Source: Pogostemon cablin
Taxonomy: Eukaryota > Streptophyta > Magnoliopsida > Lamiales > Lamiaceae
NCBI GenBank assembly: GCA_023678885.1
Contig: CM042983.1
Coordinates: 24,596,279 to 24,660,278 of the forward strand
Reading direction: 5' to 3'
Length of the DNA stretch: 64,000 nucleotides
The notes beneath the pieces were generated by a model. The model was not told where the DNA came from. It did no database searches and saw only the letters and a program-made list of their open reading frames with translations. Position 1 is the stretch's first letter, and the number at the start of each line of letters is the position of its first letter. The translations under genes were made by a program, and so were the position numbers. Positions 34,424 to 44,770 of the stretch are shown here, in pieces.

Positions 34424-35791
34424 AAAGAAATACAGGAGCCAGCACCAACACGGGCCGTGTAGCCAACACGGCCCTGTAAGCGATGGCCGTGCGGCGACAC
34501 CTATTCGTTCAACACGGGCACCTTAAGGCCGTGTCCAGTCGCACGAGTCGTGTCGGCAGCACGAGCCGTGTCATCAATACGGCCCTGTAAGAAGAGGCCG
34601 TGTGCCGACATCAGAAGACACAACACGGCCACCTTATGGCCGTGTGACAGAGCACGACTCGTGCTGTGTAAAATCCTGGAAAAAAATCAGAATCCTTCTA
34701 GAAGCCTCCCAAGGGGTATAAATACCCAATACTTCAATATGCAAAGGAAGATCTGAAATTCCACCTTCCCCACACACCTCACACACCATTTCCTCTATTT
34801 TTCACCTTCATCTTCATCCATTCACCATCCATTAGATCTACAATCATCCTACCATCAAAATCATCATCCAATTGAAGAAAAGAAGCAAGGAAGAGAGGAA
34901 GATAACAAGGGAAGGAAGGAAATCACCATTGAAGTGACATCAAGGGAGTTTCCATTCATTTCTTGTATTAAACCTCATAGTTTCATCATGTTTTGTAAGG
35001 ATATTAATGTCTATGTTTATTTCCTTCTTAATATGGTAGGCTAATCTCCCTTGTGAGATTAGCAACATGATAGTTGTTGGATGATTTTGGGGATTTGTGT
35101 ATTTGAATTCATATGTTTATTGGATCTATGATTTTCTACCATTGATTATTAATTACTTGAATTGTTTTGATGATTTGTATGTTTAGTTGTTCTAGATATG
35201 TGATTAGATTGAGAAATCAATTATATGCTTAGGATAATTAAGTGAATCATTTCATCAAACACTTCATGTGCATTATAGATTGTGAAGAGATTGAGAAGTC
35301 CTTCATAGTTTAGAACCCTTTGGTAGGACATGTGATTGGTTTGATCGAGAGATTGATTAATTGTGTGAAGGGACTCTCATTTAAGCTTAGTACCTAGTTG
35401 GAATTGTTTAAGTGAGAACCAATCCGTTGAGCTATTGATATTCATATCCTATTCATCTCGAGAGGGAGTTTAGGTGATCTTAGTGTTGGCCCTTAGTCTA
35501 CAATCCATGATACATATGAATTTGATGCATAATTCCTAGAATTTCCACTTCTTAATTATTGTTAATCTCACTTTTAATCAATTTGGTAAACCACTTTTCA
35601 TCCATCTATCTTGTTGATTGATCATTACTTGCTTTGATCACTTGTCATTTAATTGTTTGCAACCAATCATATTGATGATTCGTCTCTATAAAATTACAAC
35701 AAACATGAGATCGCTTAAGCACTAGTGCCTACCTCCCTTGGGTTCGATAATTTCTTGAATTGGTCATTCTCCACTAAACTATGGCTAATCA
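34424..35791 (+). repeat. 3' LTR of element N, 5'-truncated
   Basis: Aligns with the 5' LTR from GAAATACAGGAGCCAGC onward, keeping the CACGGCC cluster (34450-34660) and TATAAATA (34717). About 234 bp of U3 start is absent. Positions 34752-35155 are markedly more divergent from the 5' LTR than either side. Confidence 0.8.
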
Positions 35792-36527
35792 ATTGTGCTT
35801 TCTTAACTCATATTCACGGTCGTTTTGTGCATCTTCAACTGTTATATAGAGTCTAAATATATATCTTGGTTGTTGATTGAGTGCGTTCACCGCTGAACAG
35901 GGTTTTATGTTATGATTCTAAGTGAGGGGACTCCGAAGCTTCATTAGAACTGTCATATATGAATGTTTATTAATTAAATTGAATTTGGATTAGTAAGCAG
36001 GATAAAGAGGGTAATTTTATAGTACCTATAAAGGGAGATCATATTGGGTTAGGTTACAGACGTGGGAAATAATTGATACTGATAGTACCTAGAAAGTGGG
36101 GTAAAATTATGTCTCTTGCTCCGAGATTATTCACATGTGTTACACGCATATTTACTTGTGTCTATATTATAGATTTGCATGGTTTAGTGATGCGTCCATA
36201 GTCCATAAGGCAGAGTCGGTCAGCACATGAGAGGAAAGTTAAGTAGTAAAACCGGATTACACTAGAGCTACCTATTCTCCTACTTGATCCACTTTCGTAT
36301 TCTTCTAGTGATCTTTTATTTTATTTGTTATTTAATTTAATTGTTTAAGTAGTTAATAATTCTATCCCAACTTTATTGCCACAATTCGTCTTAATTAATT
36401 TAGTAAATAATTAAATTGATAATACGCCGTCCTTTGAGTTCAATATTCACTTGGTCGCTTGCTTAAGCTGCAATTGATATCCTTAATACTTGGGGATTAA
36501 TTTTGTGTTCAAAGAAAACTCGCATTA

Positions 36528-36654
36528 AGGAACCTTTCCTCTTCTTGCTCGGTCCATCTCCCTTATCTGTTTTCTTTCCTTTTCCTTTATCACCACCATC
36601 ACTCCTCTTTCCTCTACTTGAAAGAAATGCAAAATTTTTAACCACACTCTCCAT
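36528..36654 (-). pseudogene. Env-like ORF of element E, N-terminal part
   Basis: Opens with ATG at 36654 and encodes a basic stretch (KGKGKKTDKGDGPSKKRKGS) as is usual at the start of Athila third ORFs. The solo LTR insertion follows at 36527; the frame resumes at 26936 with a Ser-rich run and soon a stop. Confidence 0.55.
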
Positions 36655-37380
36655 ACTATGAACACAAGATATTCATCCATATGAATTATGCGTAGGACCA
36701 ACAATAACAAGTACCAATCGAATTCAACAATTTCCACATACTCAAGTACTTATCAAGTTAAATTTCCAACATATATACATGAATATTAGTTTTACTCAAC
36801 AAGATACTCAAACATGCTCTTTTCAATCCAACACATGAATCCAGTCGTACTCTAGCATGCTTCCTACACATTTCTTCAACCAATTGCAATCAAAATCAAG
36901 TAATTCAAATCATAATTAAGCAAATTTCAACACATATATATGAATATAAATTTATCTCAACAAGACTTTTCACAACTCAACATGCTTGCACTCAAATTTT
37001 CAAAATTTCTCCTTGTATTCATATTATTTCACCCCACATATATCAACATGTTCAAATAACTCAACATCAATTATACCCCAATCGTCAAATTCGTCACACA
37101 TTATGCACATGAATCAATAATAAACAAACCAACCATGAATACAAGGTGTTCGACTAAATTCCTCAACCAAAAGCCATATAGAACATGTCAATTTCAACAC
37201 ATTACACTTATCCATCGCAAATTCACAACAAATCTGCACTTCTAGCCATAGAATGAGTAAGAAAACATACCTCTAAGGTTGTACATGGTGAATTCGGATT
37301 TCAAGTGTTCTTCGCAAGAAAATTTTGAAAAACCCTAATTTCGCCCCCAATGTTCTTCAAAAATTTTAACTTTCTATAGT
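36655..37380 (-). other. Noncoding part of element E between RT fragment and env-like ORF
   Basis: AT-rich, with an imperfect duplication (36745-36830 and 36910-36995, sharing CAACACATATATATGAATAT-like and CTCAACAAGA strings). It may be a recombination scar where the rest of pol was lost. No gene is seen. Confidence 0.45.
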
Positions 37381-38073
37381 CTACACAGACATGCCACCCC
37401 TAGGTACCCTAGTAGCAAGCACTTCACCATCATTAGATTTAATAACAGTCATTCCCCCTTTCTTAGCTACCACATGTAAAGGACTCACATAAGTACTATC
37501 GCTAATAGGAAAAATAATGACTGCATCTAACCAAGTAAGTACTTGTTTCCTAACAACCTCTTGCATAGTTGGGTTCAACCACTGCTGATGCTACACAGAA
37601 CATTTAGTTTCATCTTCTAGTCTTATTTTATGCATGCAAAAAGCGGGATTAATCCCTTTAAGATCTTCAATTGTCCACCCTATCGCAGACTTATGCTTTC
37701 TTAACACTACTAACAGTTTATCAAGTTCACTTTCAGATAGAGAAGAAGATACAATTACCAAAAAAGTTTCATCCTCCCCCAAATAAACGTACTTGAGATG
37801 ATCTAGAAGTAGCTTAAGCTCGGCCTTCTTCTCCTCCTTTATTCCCTCACTGTCAACACGAAGAGGCAAGTATTGCCTTGTCCACATGACTTCCTCTACT
37901 GGTGCATCTTCTTGCTTGTACCTGCTCTCATCAAGATTAAGTAAGGTTTCAAGAAATTCAATAGCAAGTTCATTAGACATTTTATCAAGATCACTAGTAG
38001 GTAAAGTTAGAGATTCGCTTATGCATGTTTCCACGGGATCTTTAGACAGGATCAAAGGTAGGTCTTCCTCCAC
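37381..38073 (-). pseudogene. Start of Athila-type reverse transcriptase (element E), truncated
   Basis: 38073-37591 encodes the linker before RT (LPLRVDSEGIKEEKKAELKL, then LRKHKSAIGWTIEDLKGI). 37578-37381 begins RT (VRKQVLTWLDAVIIFPISDS, then VSPLHVVAKKGG) and stops at RVPRGG, before the first catalytic aspartate. A stop and small frameshift separate the two. Everything from the RT palm through integrase is absent, so no activity is possible. Confidence 0.75.
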
Positions 38074-38084
38074 GATCTCCTCTA

Positions 38085-38784
38085 CTATTTCAATAAACTT
38101 ACACTGCTATTGTTCTGTGGGCCACTGCATCGCCTTGTCCATGAAAAGACGATTTTCTTATCGTTAACCCTCAGCCTCAACTCTCCTTTGAATACATCAA
38201 TCAAAGCTCTTCCTTTTGCAAGAAAAAGACGCCCCAAGATCAGAGGTGCTCCATCAACGTCATCTTCCATGTCAAGAACAAGGAAATCTACTGGAAAAAC
38301 CAAATTTGACACCTTCACCAATACATCTTCGATAACTCCCTCTGGATAAGTTAATGATCTGTCTACTAACTGTAGGGCCATAGAAGTAGGTTTTAGCTCC
38401 CCCAAACCAAGCTTCTTGAAAATTGAAAGGGGCATCAAATTTGTACTGGCTCCCAGATCACACAATGCTCTTCTTGTAGGTCCTTTTCTTATCTCATAAG
38501 GAATGATGAAGCTACCAGGATTCTTCAGCTTTTCAGGTAACTTTCTCTGGATTATAGAGCTGCAATTTTCTGTTAGATTTACCGTCTGTACACTGTTCAA
38601 ACTTCTCTTTCTGGATATGAGCTCTTTGATAAACCTGGTATAGTATGGCATCTGGTCCAAGGCCTTTGAAAAAGGAATACTGATCTGAATGTTCCTCATT
38701 ACATCTGCAAACTTTCTGAATTTCTCATCAAGGCTCTTTGATAGGAATCTCTGAGAAAATGGAATCGCTACCTTTGTCTTTGGA
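38085..38784 (-). pseudogene. Gag C-terminus and retropepsin-like domain of element E
   Basis: A continuous frame includes ALCDLGASTNLMPLSIF, where DLG replaces the usual DTG/DSG, and LILGRLFLAKGRALID. It is preceded by the Athila linker RKRSLNSVQTVNLTENCSSI. The reading continues upstream across the D insertion (target AGACC) to 46375, where the encoded DSLGLPKTK joins in frame. The 3' end meets the RT linker after a stop near 38083. Confidence 0.7.
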
Positions 38785-38789
38785 AGACC

Positions 38790-40017
38790 TGATAAGTTGC
38801 TAAGATGTCATATTTTAATGTCATATTTTCCCCATGTATGGATGTCAATTAATCTTTAAATGCTAATTTTGATTAAATTTTATATTTTGTAGGCATGAAA
38901 AGGATTTCATTGATGTTATGGGCTAATTGGACTACTTTTGGAAGATGAGGATGTGGAACTACATAGAGAGAACCGGACTGTGCGTAAGACGTGGTCACGC
39001 CTTAGTTGCTGACAGCAATCTGGAAATTGAGAAAAAGATACAGTAGCATTTTTGCTGATAAGGCGTGGGCACGCCTAAGGATCTGGACGGGGATATCCAA
39101 TCTTGAGCGCCCAAATCAATTCTCCAATATTCAAATCTGATCAGTTCCTATTTTTTAGGGATTCATAAACCTCTTAACTTGTCTAGATTATTCCTGCTTT
39201 ATGTTTTAATTAATTATCTTATCAGTTTTTATTAGTTAGTTTTTAGGTAGTTTTAGGATTAGTTTTTAGAGAGGAGAAAAACTCCCCGTGAACTCCCTTC
39301 CTCACATCTTATTTCTGTATTCTTTTTACGTTCATACGCTGTAAGACTCCAGGGTGGAGATACACTTCTTCTTTTATTTAATTATTACTATGGATTGCTA
39401 AATCGTTCATCTAGCCTGATAATTGGAGGCTTGGTTTAACTAATCATATGAGATTTAATTGGTTTTAATTCTTTTTCATGTTACAACATTTGCATAATCT
39501 ATGTTCTTAATTATATTATTTGGCATGTTGTTTAACCTGATCAATTACTCAATATGTGAAAATGATATGGGCCAATTAGGATGTTAAATCCATAATTGTT
39601 TAGTCGTCTCTAATACAAGTGGCAAGTAGCATAATCGTCCGCATCTCACTTTCGATTATTACTATAGTGGATATGCAATCTAGTCTAAATGAACCTACAT
39701 GTGTGTTTGTTAGCTAGAATTGGGTCTTTCTAGGTTGAATGCAGTTGGTAAATTAAATCCTATGATGGTATCTAGGGTTATTTATTTGGCTAGAGAAGTA
39801 ATTAGAGGTGGTACCTTAATTATCGACTAAGTATGGAAAGATTAGGTCGTTAGGTGGTATCAACGACTATAACCAGTTTGGTGTAAAGTAAAAGAGTCAT
39901 CATTGCATCCGTGATCATTTTTGTTGAACCATTCCGAAGATTATCTTGGCTAGACACTTCAACTCATTTAATCACTTATTTTACTTTGTTTTTAATCTCC
40001 TGCAAGTTTAGTTAGGG
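38790..40017 (+). repeat. 5' LTR of D, 3' end missing
   Basis: Matches 44771-46220 (minus the MITE) up to CTGCAAGTTTAGTT, then runs straight into an inverted LTR piece. The LTR end and primer site are lost. It contains two palindromes of the AGGCGTGG-CACGCCT type, at 38987-39005 and 39060-39080. Confidence 0.75.
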
Positions 40018-40515
40018 TACCACCTCTAATTACTTCTCTAGTCAAATAAACAACCCTAGATACCATTGTAGGATTTAATTACCAACTGCATTCAACCTAG
40101 AAAGATCCAATTCTAGCCAACAAACACACATGTAGGTTCATTTAGACTAGGTTGCATATCCACTATAGCAATAATCGAAAGTGAGATGCGGACGATTACA
40201 CTACTTGCCACTTGTATTAGAGACGACTAAACAATTACGGATTTAATGTCCTAATTGGCACATATCATTTTCACAAATTGATTAATTGATCAGGTTAAAC
40301 AACTTGCCAAACAATATAATTAAGAACATGGATTATGCAAATGATGTAAAGTGAAAGAGGATAAAAACTAGTTAGATCTCACATAATAGTGTTGAACCAT
40401 ACCTCCAACTATCCGACTAGATGAATGATTTAGCAATCCATAAGGAAAAATAGATAAAAGCAGAAAGTAATCTCCATCCTGGAGTCTTACAGCGTTCAAA
40501 CGTAAAAGTACAGAA
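40018..40515 (-). repeat. Inverted fragment of the D LTR
   Basis: Reverse complement of about 39315-39830, from GGTACCACCTCTAATTACTT back to GCTGTAAGACTCCAGG. With the 5' LTR it makes a palindrome of about 500-bp arms and a 190-bp spacer. The copy differs from the 5' LTR at scattered sites and at several matches the 3' LTR instead (for example TTGGCTAGAATTG, GACTAGGTTGCAT). Confidence 0.75.
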
Positions 40516-40605
40516 TGATCGAATTTGATGAAATTCGATCCTGAAAATTTTGATTTTCGTATTGCTTGTGACTCGTTCCCTTTAGATTTGATTTCTCTTT
40601 AAAAA

Positions 40606-40914
40606 ATGCATTTGATCATCAAAACCAATGGTGTTTATTCTTTTTGTCCTGTGGGGTCACATAATGGTCATGTTTCTACTAACCATCTTTCATCTAGTGT
40701 TCCCAACACTAGTGGTGATCCGAGTAGCTCCCATTCGAGTGATAATCCTCCATGGGCAACCACTTTATGTGCAAGGATACAGGAGATTGGAAGGGACATC
40801 AAAGATATTAAGGAACGGGTGATGAAGAATGAGCTTAATTTGCTAGCAATGTACGACAGAGTTGGGCTGCAAGTTCAATATGGGCCCGACACCCCGCTTC
40901 CAAACTTTCAGTAG
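40606..40914 (+). CDS. Short ORF in element D, function unknown
   Basis: A 102-residue frame has a Ser-rich middle and a charged, possibly coiled-coil stretch (IQEIGRDIKDIKERVMKNEL). It lies immediately before the GCATTGGGGACAATGC block that in Tat/Athila elements follows the last coding region, so it may be the tail of a longer lost ORF. I do not recognise a family. Confidence 0.35.
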   Translation: MHLIIKTNGVYSFCPVGSHNGHVSTNHLSSSVPNTSGDPSSSHSSDNPPWATTLCARIQEIGRDIKDIKERVMKNELNLLAMYDRVGLQVQYGPDTPLPNFQ

Positions 40915-41026
40915 TGGCTGTTATGAATTGATGCTCTTCAAGGAAGTACATTGTTTTCTAAATCCTTTTTTGTCTATGAGCATCTATTTATCTTTTGAAG
41001 CATTGGGGACAATGCTTACTCTAAGT

Positions 41027-43436
41027 TAGAAATGGCAACGGGTAGGGTACCCGCATTTTTTGGGGTACCCGAAACCATATCCGATTAATATATTACTACA
41101 TGTATCCATCCCATAACCATTTAAAATAGCACATGCAATACCCGTATACGTCCCGTACCCGATAGTTCCTACCTGCGGGTACCCGAACCCGTTAAACCTG
41201 TTTTATTTTAAAACCTAAAATATTAAATTTCAAGTATCAAATATAAATGTGCCTACAACATTAAATATTCTTTGTTTAAACGTTAAACAATAATCATAAC
41301 ATGTCAAAAAATCACCACACAAGTTTTAAAATAAAATCATAACAAGTTTTAATATGTCATAACATCTTCAATTCAAACTTCAAATAACATACAAATAAAA
41401 TAAAATGATAGGTAGTTTTTCTCACATGCTAGATGAGCTCAGCCTCTTCATCTCCATGTGCATGTCAACCTGTCAAATTAATAAAATAACTATTAGAATT
41501 AAATAAATTTTAGGAACTTTCAAAATCTAAGATTAAACAAAGGGTAATTACACAGCCAGGGCCAACCCACAAAAAATATTCTCGAAGCTCAAACATTAAC
41601 AAGCCAAAACAAGAAAGCATATACCATAATAATAGATGAAAAGACTTAGAAAGGTTGATTTCAATCACTGAATCAAAAACCCAAGAATCTAAGTAGTTAC
41701 TATTTCATCAATCATAATCTAGCTTTCTTCAAAGCTCCATCTAGTTTTTTCAATAATATGAACCAAAACACACCAATTAATCTATGATGGTTGGCCAATT
41801 TGAATTCTTTAAATCTTTAAATCATAAAATGAACCTATCCAAATCCACCCAACAAAATAAAACACTGAATCACCCCTTATGAAATCTAAAATCTGGGGTA
41901 AACAAACAAGAATCATGTGAACTTTTTCCCATAAGTCGTCTGCTCAATTAATTAAGAAGTAAAACAAAGACAAAATAAGTATATGAACCTAGGAACTCAT
42001 AACTTATTTTATTTTATTTATTTATTATTAAGTACTTTGGGTTGCCACAGTAAACAGAAGATTACAAGCATCCACACATACTACTTCATCTGACACTATT
42101 TTTCATCAATAAACAACTAATAGTCCAAACTAAACTTGCATATTAGCACCAACAAAATCCACAAAAATGAAAATAATGAATTGAAATAGATAAACGGAAG
42201 ATTACAAACATCCACACATACTAAGTCATCTGACACTATTTTCATCAATAAACAACCAATATTCAAGCATAATAGCACCAACAAAATCCATAATGAATTG
42301 AAACATCCACACATATACTTCATCTGACTTCATGTCGATCATAACTTAGATGGCAAGAGAAAATATACATACCTTCTGATTTGACAGACCCTGCCAGAGG
42401 AGGACACGATCAACTGCAAATAAAATAACTGATAACAAATCAGATTGGGGAAAAATTGCATGCGTGAATACGAAGAAGTAACCCAACATAAACAAAATTT
42501 TACATTACAGATTAGAATTTATGGTTGAAAAAAACAATAGGCAGCCTCTAACTCTTTACATTTTTCGCAAGATTTTCAACAAAATATCTACTTTTTTAAA
42601 GATCAAACAATAAATGGAGAAAGAAAAAGAAAAAAATAGATCTATCTAACCAGTAAAATAGCCGACGAGAAGACAGTCTTCACCCAAAGATGGCTGAAGC
42701 GAATCGGAGGATTGAATTCACAATCGATGCAATTGCAGATCGAGATCGGAGAGGAATGAAAGATTATGAAATTGAAGCGATCAATTTAGGACTTGATGGA
42801 TTGTGGCTATTCAGTATTGAAACATTGTGGGCAGCAGTTCCATCGGATTACAGCTAGAAGGGGAGAAGGATTGGTGAGAAAGAAGGAGATGACCTGCAAT
42901 AGCTGCAACGAGGCGGTAGACAGCGTCGCGAGAGGGAAATCGCGGACTGCAGCGGCTCTTCGGTAGGGTTCTTCTCCTCTCCTACAGTTGCGGCGCAGAT
43001 AAAAACTTGGCAGCGAAAAATGAGAATTCAATATTATTTAGGGTTACATACTTACATTGGGTTGGAATTTTTGAATTGTGACTATCTCCAATGATTTGCA
43101 TATTTATTTTAATATTGAAAGAAGTTAACAAAAATTGCTTGTGTATAAATGGTTAAGGGGTATTTTTTTAATTGTTGGGTCAAGTGTTCGAATCTCATTA
43201 AACATATACATACCCAAGTATTAAATGGGACGGGTATATGCAGGTACCCACTACCCTTATCTGATTATTTAATCGGGTTCGGGTAGCGGTTATCCGAGGG
43301 GTTGAATCCGAACCCTAATGGAAATTTTTTTTTATTACCAAACCCGTCCCAAACCCGTTTATGGGTACCCGAACCCGTCCCATTAGGGTTCGATCGGGTC
43401 GGGTACCCGGAAAAACCCACGAAGCTGCCATCCCTA
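41027..43436. mobile_element. hAT-type non-autonomous element (2,410 bp) in element D
   Basis: Termini TAGAAATGGCAACGGGTAGG and, inverted, TAGGGATGGCAGCTTCG, with CGGGTACCCG-rich subterminal regions on both sides, flanked by the 8-bp duplication CTCTAAGT (41019-41026 and 43437-43444). No transposase ORF is present. The interior has an imperfect duplication (42052-42320) and a less AT-rich block (42650-43010). Confidence 0.85.
42052..42320. repeat. Imperfect tandem duplication inside the hAT element
   Basis: Two copies (a third partial) of AGATTACAA(G/A)CATCCACACATACT, CATCTGACACTATTTT, CATCAATAAACAAC and AGCACCAACAAAATCCA at a spacing of about 140 bp. Confidence 0.75.
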
Positions 43437-43444
43437 CTCTAAGT

Positions 43445-44770
43445 GTGGGGGAGGGAGTATTTTGATGTTTTGTGGTATTTTTGGTGTATATATGATGGTA
43501 TTTTGAGAGTTTTGCCTTGCTTTGTCCTTAAAATTGCTTGATTTGAAATGTGTTGTCTCTATTTGTTTGAGAACTTGATTCATCCGAAACTCATCTTAGA
43601 AAAATTGATGTTTTTTTGTGCATGTGATAAAATGTTTTTGAATTCTCATACGTTGATTCTTGGCAAGTTGTCATTGATAGTTGATTAAATGAGAAATACT
43701 TGGGTCTTCACACAATTTGACCTTATTGTTTTAGTGAGCTTTTGAGCCTAAGAGCTATCATCACTTCAAGCTCTAATTCCTTTGTTGTGTGTTGTCATTC
43801 ATGGTTGATTTTTCTAGAACTTGCATTGTTATACATGTCTACGTTAATCCCCTTGATGAATTGGATGTGAAAATCATTAAGGACTTTAAGTTGTACCTTC
43901 TTTTGTTATATCTATTCATTTCTTAAGCCTACCTTAATACATTTACCCCTAGTGAGCCAACCTTGAGCCTTAAACCTTTTTCTTTAAATTAACCACATTA
44001 CAAGCCTTAACCCCCATTTCTTCATACCAACTTTGAACCCTTTAATTAATCGAAGAGTCATTTTTGCTAATTAAACAAGTTGTCCAAGTAAAAATCCACA
44101 TGATTTGTTGTAGTAGGAAAGCCACTGTGAATAATGCTCGTTTATAGTTGAAAAAGTTTGAAAAAAATGAAAAAAATTTCTGAAAAAGAAAAAAAATCAG
44201 AAAATGCTAAAAAAGAAAAAAAATGAGAAAAGAAAAAAAATGATGTGGCCTTGAATGTATGGAATTATGATAATGTAGAACTTTGAAATTACTTGGTTGA
44301 GTATTATATGAAAGTGAAATGATCTATTCGACTCTCTTTTAAAACCTTATATCTTCGTTCTCACTTAGCCACTTTACCCAAAACCTCACATAACATACCA
44401 TTCTTTGAGTCCTTTTGGTTCTTGCATTTTAGTTTATTCATTGGGGAGAGGATGTGATATATTTGCAAGCTTATGGTAAAAGTCTTCTATGTTTTGACTT
44501 GAGAGATCCACTAAATTTTGAACCTAAACACTTTGAGCATATGAGTGAATCCCTTGTGAGGTGTTTAGATCTAAAGTTATTTAAGCTTGATTCAATTGTC
44601 GATGTTGCTTGCCTAGTTATTGATGGATGAGATTTCCTGTTAAAAGAGTTTTCATTGCATGAGAAATGTTTTGGATGAGCCAAGGAGGATGAGAGTTGGA
44701 AAATGAGTTGAGATAATAGATTAAATCTAAGCATGCTTGAGGACAAGCAATGTCTAAGTGTGGGGGAATT
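43445..44770 (+). other. Noncoding 3' region of element D
   Basis: Contains the shared GAGCC-rich module (43895-44010), an A/G-rich block of GAAAAAAATC-like repeats (44155-44245), a hairpin GCTTG-AGGA-CAAGC (44735-44748) and a polypurine tract AAGTGTGGGGGAATT ending at 44770, directly before the 3' LTR. Confidence 0.6.

Larger units (their letters stand above)
28162..35791 (+). mobile_element. Element N: non-autonomous gag-protease Ty3/gypsy (Athila-like) element
   Basis: TG...CA ends (TGATGAGTGATATT to GGCTAATCA) are flanked by ATTGT (28157-28161 and 35792-35796). It holds a 5' LTR, tRNA-Asp primer site, one intact 941-codon ORF (gag plus retropepsin-like domain), a 1.7-kb noncoding region and a 3' LTR lacking its first 230 bp or so. 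No RT, RNase H or integrase is present. The intact ORF and closely similar LTR ends suggest a young insertion; it lies inside solo LTR A and so is younger than it. Confidence 0.85.
26937..36527 (+). mobile_element. Solo LTR A (same family as B and C), split by element N
   Basis: Starts TGTTGAGAGTGAAAATAAGC and ends AAAACTCGCATTA, flanked by AGGAA (26932-26936 and 36528-36532). The two halves (26937-28161 and 35797-36527) give about 1.96 kb, matching LTR B and LTR C along their whole length. No primer site follows, so it is a true solo LTR. It carries the TTCGACC/GGTCGAA cluster (27505-27640) and a TATAAAAG box at 27737. Confidence 0.85.
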
